A stretch of 64,000 nt of DNA from Pseudomonas violetae (GCF_023072615.1 NZ_JAKNRW010000003.1:409870-473869); one strand, 5' to 3'. Positions 8,984 to 17,125 are shown, counted from the first letter of the stretch. The notes: generated by a model not told the origin, from the letters alone. Numbers and translations: made by a program.

Positions 8984-9715
8984 TCAGCGGTGGCAGCAAC
9001 TGGCCGGTGCTTGCTTCTCATAGCGGTCGTGGTGGCGCACCCACTCCATGATTTTCTCTTCATTGCGGCCCTTGGGCGTAAGATCCAGATAGTTGTAAGC
9101 GCCAACCAACAGGTCGAGGCCCCGGGCATAGGTGGAATAAGTGTGGAAAATTTCTCCGGCTTCGTTGCGATAGAAGACGCTGAGGCCAGGGAGTTCTTTC
9201 TCTGCACTGTCAGACCTTTCGTAGTTGTAGGTGGCTTTTCCCGCAGCGATATCCTCGGCCCGTACCGAAACCCCAAAGTCGTAGTTAAAATTGCCGCCTT
9301 GTGATGACACCCAGTCAAACTTCCAGCCCATGCGTTGCCTGAAAGCCTCGAATTGGGCATAGGGCGCATGAGAAACCGCAACCACGGCGACGTCGTGATG
9401 GGTCAAGTGCTGGTTGGCTCCGTCGATATGATCGCTCAGGAACGAACAGCCTGGGCACCCTTCGTCCCAGCCCTCTGCAAACATGAAGTGGTAGATGATC
9501 AGCTGGCTATGGCCGCCAAACAGGTCAGCCAGTTTCAATTCACCGGCAGGGCCCTGGAAGTGGTAGTCCTTGTCGATCTTGACCCATGGTAAGGCGCGGC
9601 GTTCGGCACTGAGTTTGTCGCGTTCCCGAGTGAAGGCTTTTTCATGGGCCAGGTGTTGCCGGCGCGCGGCAATCCATTCTTCCCGGCTCACGACCGGATG
9701 ATTCTGAACGTTCAT
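8984..9715 (-). CDS. DUF899 family (thioredoxin-like) protein
   Basis: This 243-residue protein matches the DUF899 family, predicted to have a thioredoxin-like fold. The diagnostic stretch FMFAEGWDEGCPGCSF lies around residues 81-96, with a CxxC-like CPGC pair, followed by AVSHAPYAQFEAFRQRMGWKFDWVSS. The ATG at 9715 was chosen because GGAG lies 7 bases upstream; an in-frame start 42 bases earlier lacks a ribosome site. The C-terminus ends SCCHR. The true reaction is unknown. It appears monocistronic. Confidence 0.85.
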   Translation of the reverse strand: MNVQNHPVVSREEWIAARRQHLAHEKAFTRERDKLSAERRALPWVKIDKDYHFQGPAGELKLADLFGGHSQLIIYHFMFAEGWDEGCPGCSFLSDHIDGANQHLTHHDVAVVAVSHAPYAQFEAFRQRMGWKFDWVSSQGGNFNYDFGVSVRAEDIAAGKATYNYERSDSAEKELPGLSVFYRNEAGEIFHTYSTYARGLDLLVGAYNYLDLTPKGRNEEKIMEWVRHHDRYEKQAPASCCHR

Positions 9716-9892
9716 GGTGGGTTCTCCTGCGCTTAGCTGGGAGGTGACTGACACCAACTAGTCGTCTGGTCCGCGCCCAATTCGACACACCGCCAGTCGA
9801 TGCCGTTGAAAATCCAGGCTGAACGGCCAGGGCCGGCGCAGGTCAAACTTTATGAAGGCCATCTAACTCTCTGGCTTGGAGGTTAAATCAGG

Positions 9893-10282
9893 ATGACGAC
9901 TTATAACTGGGATTTGATTGAATGCTTGCTGCATGAAGTGCAGGGCGATGACACAAGCTTCGCGCCCCGTGCCTATGCAGAAAAGTACGCAGCGGCGAAG
10001 GCGACTGAAGGTGCAGAAAGCGAAAACCTTGATCACCTGAAAGCGGTGGCAGGTGAGTACGAAAAATTGCTGCTGGAGCGCGGCTATATTGAACCTCGGC
10101 CAGACGAGCAGGGGGGGTCGGGGTCCAACTACATTTTGACTGCGCGAGGTTCTAGTTTGTTGAGCCTGATCGACAGCAGTATTCCGGGTAATGACCACCC
10201 GCGCCAGGTCCTGGATGAGCAGGACGATGCGCTGGCTGAGCTGACGTTCGATGAAGTAGCGTCAAAAGCGCAGATTGCCTGA
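9893..10282 (+). CDS. hypothetical protein, possible winged-helix fold
   Basis: This 129-residue cytoplasmic protein starts MTTYNWDLIECLLHEVQG, with GGAGG upstream. The middle YEKLLLERGYIEPRPDE followed by NYILTARGSSLLSLID resembles the recognition wing of small winged-helix proteins such as DUF2513, in which a predicted beta-hairpin follows a helix. An acidic C-terminal tail follows. I do not recognise a specific function; a DNA-binding role is inference from that resemblance only. Confidence 0.65.
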   Translation: MTTYNWDLIECLLHEVQGDDTSFAPRAYAEKYAAAKATEGAESENLDHLKAVAGEYEKLLLERGYIEPRPDEQGGSGSNYILTARGSSLLSLIDSSIPGNDHPRQVLDEQDDALAELTFDEVASKAQIA

Positions 10283-10293
10283 AGCGTTGAAAA

Positions 10294-10419
10294 TGTAGGA
10301 GCGAACTTGTTCCGGGCGAGGTTGCGACAAGGGACTTGAAGGCACCGCAGGGTGTCAGGTTTCCAGCGTTACCGTTGACGACCATCGTCAGAGCGCCGCC
10401 CGGAACAAGCTCGTTCCTA
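10294..10419. repeat. REP-like inverted pair overlapping a stop codon
   Basis: TGTAGGAGCGAACTTGTTCCGGGC starts at 10294, and the inverse GCCCGGAACAAGCTCGTTCCTA ends at 10419. The TAG stop of the lipoprotein gene (10417-10419, minus strand) lies inside the second arm. Confidence 0.75.
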
Positions 10420-11292
10420 GAGCGCCGCCTTTAAGCATTTCAGTTCAGTGAAGTCCTTTCGCACTCCCTTGATCTTCTTCAGCAACCGCTCCCGTTGAGC
10501 AGGAGTACTTTCAGCCATCAAATCAACAAACAGCGACCGCGCCTGTGCTTCGGTTTTTGCGTAAGCCTGGCGATAAGCCTGCGTCCACAAACTCTCCCTA
10601 TTTACCAGAAGGGTCTCGATGCGCTGCGCGAACTCCGGACTCTGGCGTTGTCCAACCGCCGCGCTGAATTGCTTCTGCCAATGCGCACGGTTGGCGATCC
10701 ATTGGGTGTTCTGGTCACCCAGTGCCTTGGACCAGTCGGCTACCCGTTGCTTTTGAGTTGTACTCAACGGACCCAGCCAGTCATCCAAACGTTTCTCCAT
10801 GCGCTGGGCACGCTCCTTGATCTGCTGATCCAGGGATGGTTTGAGGTATTCGTCCTGACGCTTGCGCTGATCCTTGGCAAACGCATCATTCATTTCTGCC
10901 ACTTGCTTGTCGTCCAGGCCCTGCAAGAGCTCGATGGCAGACGGGGTGATTTCCCTGGCGGTCTGGGCGATGGCGTCCTTGGCTTCCTGGGTCCGGGCTT
11001 GCAGCGCCGCTTCGGTCACTTGGTTGTTTTCCACCATGACCTGCAGGCTATCCAGCCAATCCAGATACCCCGGCAGTTGGGTCGTACAATGCCAGCTCAG
11101 GTGTTCCTTGAGGCGCTCGTTGAACCAGCCCTTCTGCTCGCCGTTCATGTCCAGGTAGTCGCTGAGCGTCCAGGGAATGATCACGTCGAGGTTGCGATAG
11201 GCCAGGCCCACGCGGCTGCATGCGCCGAGGGCGAGGCTGAGGGCGAGGCTGAGGGTGAGGATGACGGCGAGACATTTAAACCAGCGCAACAT
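10417..11292 (-). CDS. DUF6279 family lipoprotein
   Basis: This 291-residue protein begins with a lipoprotein signal: a leucine-rich segment with LSLALSLALGAC, Cys 25 being the lipidation site. The mature protein is almost all helical and strongly charged (YLDMNGEQKGWFNERLKEHLSW, then QRKRQDEYLKPSLDQQIKERAQRMEKR), as in the DUF6279 family of Pseudomonas lipoproteins. No enzymatic motif is seen. Its stop codon lies in a REP element, which suggests the 3' end was altered by repeat insertion. Confidence 0.8.
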   Translation of the reverse strand: MLRWFKCLAVILTLSLALSLALGACSRVGLAYRNLDVIIPWTLSDYLDMNGEQKGWFNERLKEHLSWHCTTQLPGYLDWLDSLQVMVENNQVTEAALQARTQEAKDAIAQTAREITPSAIELLQGLDDKQVAEMNDAFAKDQRKRQDEYLKPSLDQQIKERAQRMEKRLDDWLGPLSTTQKQRVADWSKALGDQNTQWIANRAHWQKQFSAAVGQRQSPEFAQRIETLLVNRESLWTQAYRQAYAKTEAQARSLFVDLMAESTPAQRERLLKKIKGVRKDFTELKCLKAAL

Positions 11293-11391
11293 GGTCGAAT
11301 CCTTGCAAAAGCCGGGCTACTTGAAGAGATTCTTATGTGAACGCAGGACCAGCCTCGCAGTTCATATGATCAGTCGAAGCCGCTCGACCGC

Positions 11392-12108
11392 TCAGTAGAA
11401 GCTGCGCTCAGCCCTGAGGGTCACCAGCCCGTCGCACTGACTGTTGTGCCCCGAATAGGCGGAGCAGTCACTGCCGCTGAGATTGGAATCGCTGTAAATC
11501 AAGTCCAGGTCGATACCCATTAGGGGGCGGGAGAGCTGCACCGACCAGTCGGTAAAACTGCCGATATAGCCGCCGTCTACCGAGATCGGCGCGTTTAACT
11601 GGTGGCTGGTGTACTTCATGCTCACACCAATACCAAACGGCTTGTTGCCGCCGAGATCGGCAAACAACGTGCTGTTCTGCTTGTCCGGATCGTTGCTGAA
11701 CGCGGCGCCGAAACGGCTGCCCAGAAAGGTCAGGCCGCCGAACAGCTCCTGGCTGTCGAGGGTGTCCACTTTCGGATAGCTGTAGTGAATCATGCCGACT
11801 TCGTAGCCAAGCGTCTGGTCGAAGGGCTGCTTGAAGCCCATGTAGGAGTCGACTTCCAGATTGTTGCCTGAACTCAGGCCCATGCTGGGCGACCATTGAC
11901 CGACGTAAAAACCGCTGTCGTGGCTCAGATCGAGGCCGCCGTGGAATGAGCCGACAGTGGCCGGTTTGACCAGGCCCTGGGCCATGCTGCGGCTGGGGGT
12001 GGTGCCCAGCTTCAGGTCGAACTCGCCCAACTCGCGCTGGAAGACTTGCGCATGGGCGAGCGAACACGACAGCAGGGTGCCGAGCAATATGAGTGGGGGT
12101 TTGAACAT
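11392..12108 (-). CDS. TorF-family putative porin
   Basis: This 238-residue outer-membrane protein has a signal peptide (MFKPPLILLGTLLSCSLAHA). The mature part is built of alternating beta strands (FHGGLDLSHDSGFYVGQWSPSM, then YEVGMIHYSYPKVDT) and ends in a phenylalanine-tyrosine pair (RAERSFY), as outer-membrane barrels do. It fits the Gcw_chp/TorF family of short porins. Two cysteines near the end (SDCSAYSGHNSQCDG) may form a loop disulphide. Substrate unknown. Confidence 0.78.
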   Translation of the reverse strand: MFKPPLILLGTLLSCSLAHAQVFQRELGEFDLKLGTTPSRSMAQGLVKPATVGSFHGGLDLSHDSGFYVGQWSPSMGLSSGNNLEVDSYMGFKQPFDQTLGYEVGMIHYSYPKVDTLDSQELFGGLTFLGSRFGAAFSNDPDKQNSTLFADLGGNKPFGIGVSMKYTSHQLNAPISVDGGYIGSFTDWSVQLSRPLMGIDLDLIYSDSNLSGSDCSAYSGHNSQCDGLVTLRAERSFY

Positions 12109-12312
12109 ACGTCACTCCATGAACAGCGCCAGGCAGGAACGTAAAAGCTGCTGAAACGCTTGATCTAGACGTATGCAAGGATACCGGCGAATGCTCGGCG
12201 CTGAAGTCCGTTCGTCGATTTTTGAGAATTTGGAATTTGCACAGGTACTTCGAGGGGTTCCAGTCCAAGCGCTTCGAAGCTCAAAGCGCCTACGGACCAG
12301 TTGATGCGGTTG

Positions 12313-12492
12313 TTATTTTTTGCCTAGCGTGATCTGCTTGGACGGGCCGAATGTCTGGCCGCTGACGCCTTTGGCAATTTGCTGGATCTCGCCGCCGGAC
12401 TTGAGGAACGCAGCGATCTGGTTGTTGATCGATTCGCTGGTTTCAACGGCTGGAGCTGGCTTTGCTTTGCTGTTGGATGCTTTTACACGCAT
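12313..12492 (-). CDS. small protein with a SutA-like C-terminal motif
   Basis: This 59-residue, basic, signal-less protein starts MRVKASNSKAKPAPAVE. Its second half, INNQIAAFLKSGGEIQQIAKG, shares the pattern FLxxGGxIQxI with the C-terminal part of SutA, an RNA polymerase-binding factor of pseudomonads, as I recall it. The N-terminal half is a disordered Ala/Pro/Lys tail. An alternative ATG at 12501 adds three residues; the AGG ribosome site lies between ideal distances for either. Function unproven; a transcription-associated role is inference. Confidence 0.65.
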   Translation of the reverse strand: MRVKASNSKAKPAPAVETSESINNQIAAFLKSGGEIQQIAKGVSGQTFGPSKQITLGKK

Positions 12493-12851
12493 GGCGGCCA
12501 TTAACCTGTAGAAAATTAACTTGGCCAAGTATAGTACAGGAAATACTTGACAATTGCTTGGTAAATATCACCCGATTTAATCTATGCAACAGCGTGATTT
12601 AACCCGGGCGAAGATTCTCGTGGCCGTCCTAAGCTCCTGTTTTAACTAAAAACGTGTCGATGCCAGGGAGGTTTTTGAGCAATCGATATCGGCTGAAACT
12701 CTGCGGGCTGGTCGGACGAGTGGCCCTTATCCGTGCAGCAAACCCGTGAAATACAAGCTTTTCAGGGGATTTTGTGGCGCAATCGGGCTGGGCGCAGAAC
12801 GCTGGCCGTAAAACCGGGTAGAATGCCGCCCACGCAATGAGGGTATTGGAC
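12493..12851. other. intergenic region between divergent small gene and CvfB-like gene
   Basis: These 359 bases hold no convincing ORF. A TAGAAT box at 12819-12824 in the context GGGTAGAATGCCGCC is a plausible sigma-70 -10 element for the CvfB-like gene. TTGGCCAA near 12522 is a short palindrome upstream of the minus-strand gene. Nothing else stands out. Confidence 0.4.
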
Positions 12852-13688
12852 ATGGCTTTAATCGGGCGTTACAACAGTTTGCAAGTGGTTAAACACACTA
12901 ACTTCGGTTTATATCTGGACGGCGGTGCGGATGGCGAAATCCTCCTGCCTAATCGTTATATTCCTAAAGATATTCCCAGCGAAGATGAAGATTGGCTCAA
13001 CGTTTTCATTTATCTGGACAGCGATGACAAACTCATCGCAACTACCGAAAAGCCGAAAGTTCAAGTCGGTGAGTTTGCCAGTTTGAAAGTTGTTGAAGTC
13101 AACAGCATCGGTGTATTCCTCGATTGGGGACTGCCGAAAGACCTGCTGCTGCCGTATTCCGAAGAAAAGCGCCAGATGACTGCGGGCGAGTATGTCGTGG
13201 TGCACGTCTATCTGGACAAGCACACCCGTCGCATCACCGCCACTGCACGGTTGGATCGCTACCTGGACAAAACCCCTGCCCATTACACTCCAGGCCAGGA
13301 AGTGGATCTGTTGGTGGCCGAAGCGACCGATATGGGTTTCAAGGCGATCATCAATAACAAGCACTGGGGCCTGATCCACAAAAACGAAATTTTCAAGTTC
13401 ATGCGTGCCGGCAAGGAAGAAAAGGGCTTCATCAAGGAGGTCCGTCCCGACGGCAAGATCAGCTTGAGCCTGCAGCCGGTTGGCGAAGAAGCTGCCACCA
13501 GCCTGAACTCGAAGATTCTCGCCAAGTTGCGTGAAAACAATGGCAGCCTGCCGGTCAGCGACAAAAGCGATCCTACCGTGATCAGCAGTCTGTTCGGCGT
13601 CAGTAAAGGCAACTTCAAGAAGGCGATCGGCGCGTTATACAAGAACGGTCAGATCGTTATTCATGCCGATCGTATTGAACTAAGCTGA
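12852..13688 (+). CDS. CvfB-like S1 RNA-binding protein
   Basis: This 278-residue protein resembles CvfB/YitL: three N-terminal S1-like domains and a C-terminal winged helix. The first S1-like module is MALIGRYNSLQVVKHTNFGLYLDGG with ILLPNRY. The second holds VNSIGVFLDWGLPKDLLLPY, and the third spans MGFKAIINNKHWGLIHKNEIF. The winged helix is VISSLFGVSKGNFKKAIGALYKNGQI. CvfB-like proteins bind RNA and affect post-transcriptional control. The ATG at 12852 was chosen over an in-frame start 15 bases upstream because it has a GAGGG site and begins the domain. Confidence 0.88.
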   Translation: MALIGRYNSLQVVKHTNFGLYLDGGADGEILLPNRYIPKDIPSEDEDWLNVFIYLDSDDKLIATTEKPKVQVGEFASLKVVEVNSIGVFLDWGLPKDLLLPYSEEKRQMTAGEYVVVHVYLDKHTRRITATARLDRYLDKTPAHYTPGQEVDLLVAEATDMGFKAIINNKHWGLIHKNEIFKFMRAGKEEKGFIKEVRPDGKISLSLQPVGEEAATSLNSKILAKLRENNGSLPVSDKSDPTVISSLFGVSKGNFKKAIGALYKNGQIVIHADRIELS

Positions 13689-13732
13689 TGGCCCACCAGC
13701 CCCATGCTTATCAACAGAGGGGGTGGACGAAC

Positions 13733-14125
13733 ATGAAAAAAGAGTTATTTGCCTATGCGGGCACCTTGCTGGCGTTTCTGGTGCTGGATGGCCTCTGGCT
13801 CGGCGTGTTGATGGCGTCGAAGTACAAGTCGCTGCTCGGTTCGCTGATGCTCGACAAACCGCTGCTGGGGCCGGCAGCGGTTTTCTATCTTCTGTATGTT
13901 TTCGGTTGCGTGGTGTTCGTGGTGCTGCCATCGACCAGTTGGCAGCGTGCGGCGTGCATGGGTGCCTTGTTGGGCCTGGTGGCGTATGGCACGTATGACC
14001 TGAGCAACTGGGCGACGCTGAAAGGTTGGTCGGCCCAGTTGGCATTCATGGACATGGCGTGGGGCGCCTTTGCCACGTGCATCGCCTGCACCGTCGGTTA
14101 CTGGGCGGCCCGCAAAGCGTTGTGA
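13733..14125 (+). CDS. DUF2177 family membrane protein
   Basis: This 130-residue inner-membrane protein has four predicted helices: AGTLLAFLVLDGLWLGVL, AAVFYLLYVFGCVVFVVL, AACMGALLGLVAYGTYDLSNW and MAWGAFATCIACTVGYW. DUF2177 members share the LDGLWLG and TYDLSN motifs seen here. No function is established. The ATG at 13733 has a GAGGGGG site 9 bases upstream. It follows the CvfB-like gene by 44 bases and could be co-transcribed. Confidence 0.85.
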   Translation: MKKELFAYAGTLLAFLVLDGLWLGVLMASKYKSLLGSLMLDKPLLGPAAVFYLLYVFGCVVFVVLPSTSWQRAACMGALLGLVAYGTYDLSNWATLKGWSAQLAFMDMAWGAFATCIACTVGYWAARKAL

Positions 14126-14137
14126 TGGCCTGCCACC

Positions 14138-15319
14138 TCAACGGTGAACGATGGTTGCACGGTCACTGGCGCTAGTCCTCCGTGCAGCATTGATGGGGCT
14201 GACCGACAGCACGCCCGCGATCAGCAAGCCGCTGCCGGCCACGATCAACGCAGGCTGCAAACTGTTGCTGTAATGGCTGCTTAACGCAGCCAGCAACGGG
14301 CCTGCGAGCTGACCCACGGCGAAGCACGCGGTCAATAATCCCGCGTTGCGCTGGGTGGTATGGGGCGCCAGCTCCCGGGAGCGTTGCATCACCAGTTGCA
14401 TGCAGGCCAGGAATGGCCCGCCACACAGGAGCACACCCAACGCCAGGCCCGTGCCACTGCCCAGCAGGCAGGCGAAGACGCCCGCCGCCTGCAGCCATAA
14501 CGTCGCCATCAACCAGTGCCGGGTGGCGTTCGGATTGTGCCGGCGCATGCTCACCACCCCTACACCGGACGCAGCGGCCAGGCCGAAACATGGCCAGAAC
14601 AGATCGGCTTGCCATTGGCCCTGGAACTGCGCGCTGGCCATCTGCGAGAGAAAGGTGGCGGGAATGATGTAGCCCAATCCGTACAACCCATAGACCAGGC
14701 CCAGGCGGCCGATGCCTCGGTGGCCGCTGCCTGTATCCACGGGCGCGGTAGGTGCTGCGGCAACCGGCCGGGGCAGAAACGGCAGGATGCCCAGCAACAT
14801 CACCAGCCCTACTGCAGCGTACACCAGCCATAAAGTAGCCGAGGTCTGCCTCAGTAAGTTCGAGCCCAGCGCCAGCAGCCCGGTCAGAAAAATCCCCAGG
14901 CCCGGTCCGGCAAATACCAGGGCGCCGAGCCGCGGACGACCCGCTGCGACGGCCAGGGGCTGACTCAGGGCGGTAATCATCACCAGCACCCAGGCGCTGG
15001 CCACGCCGGTTCCGAATCGCAACAGCAGATGCGACCAGAAACCGTCGGCCCAGAACGAAGCCAGGGTCAGCAGGACACATAACCACAAGCCACCCTGCAA
15101 TCGTCTTCGGACCTGTGTGGGCCTTCGAGAAAACATGGAGTCCACTGCGCCGACGAAATAACCCAGGTAATTGGCGGCGGCGATCAGTCCCGCAGCGGTC
15201 AGGTCGATCTGGCCTTCACTGAGCAGGTGCGGCAGTTGAGGCGTCAGGGCGAAGCGGCCGATGCCCATGGCCATCATCAAGGCGATAAAACTGGCAGACA
15301 AGCGAATCAAGGGGGTCAT
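14138..15319 (-). CDS. YbfB/YjiJ-family MFS transporter
   Basis: This 393-residue protein has about twelve transmembrane helices and the major facilitator layout. It opens RLSASFIALMMAMGIGRFALTPQLPHLL, a motif (GIGRFAxTP) typical of the YbfB/YjiJ group. The substrate is unknown; family members are assumed to export small organic molecules. It is divergent from a LysR gene (15421), with a 101-base gap that holds a LysR-type operator, so the LysR protein probably controls it. Confidence 0.85.
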   Translation of the reverse strand: MTPLIRLSASFIALMMAMGIGRFALTPQLPHLLSEGQIDLTAAGLIAAANYLGYFVGAVDSMFSRRPTQVRRRLQGGLWLCVLLTLASFWADGFWSHLLLRFGTGVASAWVLVMITALSQPLAVAAGRPRLGALVFAGPGLGIFLTGLLALGSNLLRQTSATLWLVYAAVGLVMLLGILPFLPRPVAAAPTAPVDTGSGHRGIGRLGLVYGLYGLGYIIPATFLSQMASAQFQGQWQADLFWPCFGLAAASGVGVVSMRRHNPNATRHWLMATLWLQAAGVFACLLGSGTGLALGVLLCGGPFLACMQLVMQRSRELAPHTTQRNAGLLTACFAVGQLAGPLLAALSSHYSNSLQPALIVAGSGLLIAGVLSVSPINAARRTSASDRATIVHR

Positions 15320-15381
15320 GGTGAAGACCTGCTGAAGATCAATGACCGTCAGGCTAGGACAGATTGACTTTCTTTAAAAAT

Positions 15382-15404
15382 GAATAATAGTGAGTAACTT
15401 ATTC
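15382..15404. promoter_or_regulatory. LysR-type operator between divergent MFS and LysR genes
   Basis: GAATAA (15382-15387), 11 bases, TTATTC (15399-15404): a perfect inverted repeat that contains the T-N11-A pattern bound by LysR proteins. It is 17 bases before the LysR start, close enough for autorepression, and about 63 bases before the MFS start. Confidence 0.65.
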
Positions 15405-15420
15405 TTATTTGGAGAATGGT

Positions 15421-16314
15421 GTGGAATTCAGTCAGTTGCGCATCTTCCAGGCCGTTGCCGAGGAGGGCTCCATTACCCGAGCCGCTGAGAGGTTACATCG
15501 GGTGCCGTCAAACCTGTCGACCCGGGTTAAGCAGTTGGAGGAGCAGCTTGGTGTAGAGCTTTTCCTGCGCGAGCGTCAGCGCCTGCAACTGTCGCCTGCG
15601 GGAAAAGTCCTGCTGGACTACACCGCCAAACTGTTCAGCCTGCATGACGAAGCACAGTCGGCCGTGCAAGGTGGGCAACCGGCGGGAGACTTTGTGCTCG
15701 GTACCATGTACAGCACGGCCGCCATCCACCTTCCAGCGCTTCTGGCGCGCTATCACCGCAGTTACCCTGCGGTGAACCTGCAGGTCCAGTCGGCCCCCAG
15801 CGGCGAGTTACTGGAAGGACTGCTGACCGGTCGGCTGGATGCGGCACTGGTCGACGGCCCACTGGAACTGGCCGGACTCGACGGCTTGCCTCTGTGCGAC
15901 GAACGGCTGGTACTAATCAGCGAGGCCGATCATCCGCCGGTGCGTAGTGCACTGGATGTGCAGGGGCGTTCGGTGTTCACGTTTCGCCAGGGGTGTTCCT
16001 ACCGGATGCGCCTGGAAGCCTGGTTTGCCCATGATCATGCAGCCATGGGCCGTGCCATGGAGATTGAGTCTTATCCGGGAATGCTCGCCTGTGTGATCGC
16101 AGGCTCTGGTGTGGCACTGATGTCGGAGTCCATGCTCGCCAGCCTGCCAGGACGGGAAAGCGTGGCCGTGCACCCGCTGGCCGAGCCCTTTGCCAGTGCG
16201 ACCACCTGGCTGATGTGGCGTAAGGGCATGGTCGGGGCCAATCTGAATGCATGGATAGAGCAGCAGCAGGCGGTCTACCCGGCGCTGTCGACACCGGTCC
16301 AGGCGATTGCTTGA
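15421..16314 (+). CDS. LysR-family regulator divergent from the MFS gene
   Basis: This 297-residue regulator has its helix-turn-helix at residues 3-60 (FSQLRIFQAVAEEGSITRAAERL, then VPSNLSTRVKQLEEQLG) and a substrate-binding domain from about residue 85. The start is GTG at 15421, preceded by GGAGA 5 bases upstream. It resembles PutA-adjacent and YbfB-adjacent regulators such as the CynR-like group. The divergent transporter and the operator in between suggest it senses the transported compound. Confidence 0.87.
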   Translation: MEFSQLRIFQAVAEEGSITRAAERLHRVPSNLSTRVKQLEEQLGVELFLRERQRLQLSPAGKVLLDYTAKLFSLHDEAQSAVQGGQPAGDFVLGTMYSTAAIHLPALLARYHRSYPAVNLQVQSAPSGELLEGLLTGRLDAALVDGPLELAGLDGLPLCDERLVLISEADHPPVRSALDVQGRSVFTFRQGCSYRMRLEAWFAHDHAAMGRAMEIESYPGMLACVIAGSGVALMSESMLASLPGRESVAVHPLAEPFASATTWLMWRKGMVGANLNAWIEQQQAVYPALSTPVQAIA

Positions 16315-16325
16315 ACTATCTGATC

Positions 16326-16339
16326 GGGATTTGGATCAA
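16326..16339 (+). promoter_or_regulatory. partial ANR/FNR-like box
   Basis: GGGAT-TTGG-ATCAA: the right half matches the TTGAT-N4-ATCAA consensus fully; the left half keeps only GAT. It is 115 bases upstream of the small ORF at 16455. I see no good -10 at the position a class II activator would need, so it is tentative. Confidence 0.3.
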
Positions 16340-16399
16340 TTCAGTAACAGATCATTGTTTCTTTTGCCGAGCATTGCGTAGGACTTCGGACTATTATCA

Positions 16400-16435
16400 G
16401 TGCGAAGCGACTTCAGAATTCCGGTCGCTCGGCAC
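16400..16435 (+). promoter_or_regulatory. stem-loop in the leader of the PA1414-like ORF
   Basis: GTGC (16400-16403) with AGCGAC (16406-16411) pairs with GTCGCT (16424-16429) and GCAC (16432-16435). An alternative pairing of CTTCAG (16411-16416) with CTGAAG (16440-16445) would close up against the GGGGGG ribosome site. The leader may therefore control translation. Confidence 0.45.
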
Positions 16436-16454
16436 TACCCTGAAGGGGGGCACC

Positions 16455-16583
16455 ATGAAAGAGAAAATCCAAAACTGGCTGCACGACTTGGGTGTCGCAC
16501 TCGGTTTGATCGAACCGCCTCTGCAACCTGTGCCAATCCGTACAGACGACGAACAGCGTCGACGCCAGCAGCGCCGCCGTTAG
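16455..16583 (+). CDS. PA1414-type small protein
   Basis: This 42-residue protein has an amphipathic N-terminal helix (MKEKIQNWLHDLGVALGLIE), a Pro-rich middle and an Arg/Gln tail (RTDDEQRRRQQRRR). A GGGGGG site lies 4 bases before the ATG. I recall it as the PA1414 family, which in P. aeruginosa is an oxygen-responsive locus also described as a regulatory RNA. The protein's function is unknown. Confidence 0.7.
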   Translation: MKEKIQNWLHDLGVALGLIEPPLQPVPIRTDDEQRRRQQRRR

Positions 16584-16587
16584 TTGT

Positions 16588-16686
16588 TGTAGGCGCTAGC
16601 TTGTTCGCGATGGTCGCAAATGATCACACGGGCAAGCAGGCTGCATGCGGTGCTCCAACCAATGGCGAGCAAGCTCTGCTCCCACA
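16588..16686. repeat. REP-like inverted pair
   Basis: TGTAGGCGCTAGCTTGTTCGCGA at 16588 and GGCGAGCAAGCTCTGCTCCCACA ending at 16686 form a degenerate inverted pair that lies between two convergent small genes. Confidence 0.65.
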
Positions 16687-16733
16687 GGACTCCCGCAGTC
16701 AGGTAGAGCCTCAGTAATCCTTTGGCAGGTACG

Positions 16734-16985
16734 CTAGTGCCTCCCAATCTCAATCAAAAAACGGCTCAGATCACCGGCCGTTTTTGCACTTCTGATCATC
16801 CGATCTTCCTCGCCGGTAAACGCCGTCAACCCTAGTTCATCCTCCAGATGGAAGATCATCTCCTCAATATCCTCCTTGTCCAACCCCAGTTCATCAAGCT
16901 TTGAGTCGTCGTCGAAATCCTCCCTCGATTCCAGCAGGCGGCTGATAAAACGATGCACGGTGGCACGAATGGCTGCTCTTTTCAT
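16734..16985 (-). CDS. acyl-carrier-protein-like protein lacking the phosphopantetheine serine
   Basis: This 83-residue acidic helical protein matches the ACP fold: helix I AIRATVHRFISRLLE, a loop with DDDSKLDELGLDKEDIEEMI, and helices II-III HLEDELGLTAFTGEEDRMI...TAGDLSRFLIEI. In a normal ACP the loop reads LGxDSLD; here it is LGLDKED, so the attachment Ser is Lys and no prosthetic arm could be added. The start at 16985 begins the fold; upstream in-frame residues are basic and unlike any ACP. Function unknown; a protein-protein role is possible. Confidence 0.65.
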   Translation of the reverse strand: MKRAAIRATVHRFISRLLESREDFDDDSKLDELGLDKEDIEEMIFHLEDELGLTAFTGEEDRMIRSAKTAGDLSRFLIEIGRH

Positions 16986-17088
16986 GATCGATCTTCGCGG
17001 GCTAGTTATTGTTGTCCCACTCTTGAGTACAGCAGGCCGCTGCTGAACCAGGGCTGCCGCTCGTCTTGCATTCACCTTTTCTGCAAGC

Positions 17089-17125
17089 GAAAAAAAACGG
17101 GTGTGGCAACCGACGCCACACCCGT
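17089..17125 (-). terminator. intrinsic terminator at the end of the gbu operon
   Basis: ACGGGTGTGGC (17097-17107) and GCCACACCCGT (17115-17125) form an 11-bp stem with a 7-base loop. On the minus strand it is followed by eight T residues (17090-17097). It ends the four-gene operon that starts at gbuA. Confidence 0.9.

Noticed and set aside
16326..16339. Full ANR box
   Set aside because: Only one half-site matches fully, so it is listed as tentative rather than as a confirmed site.
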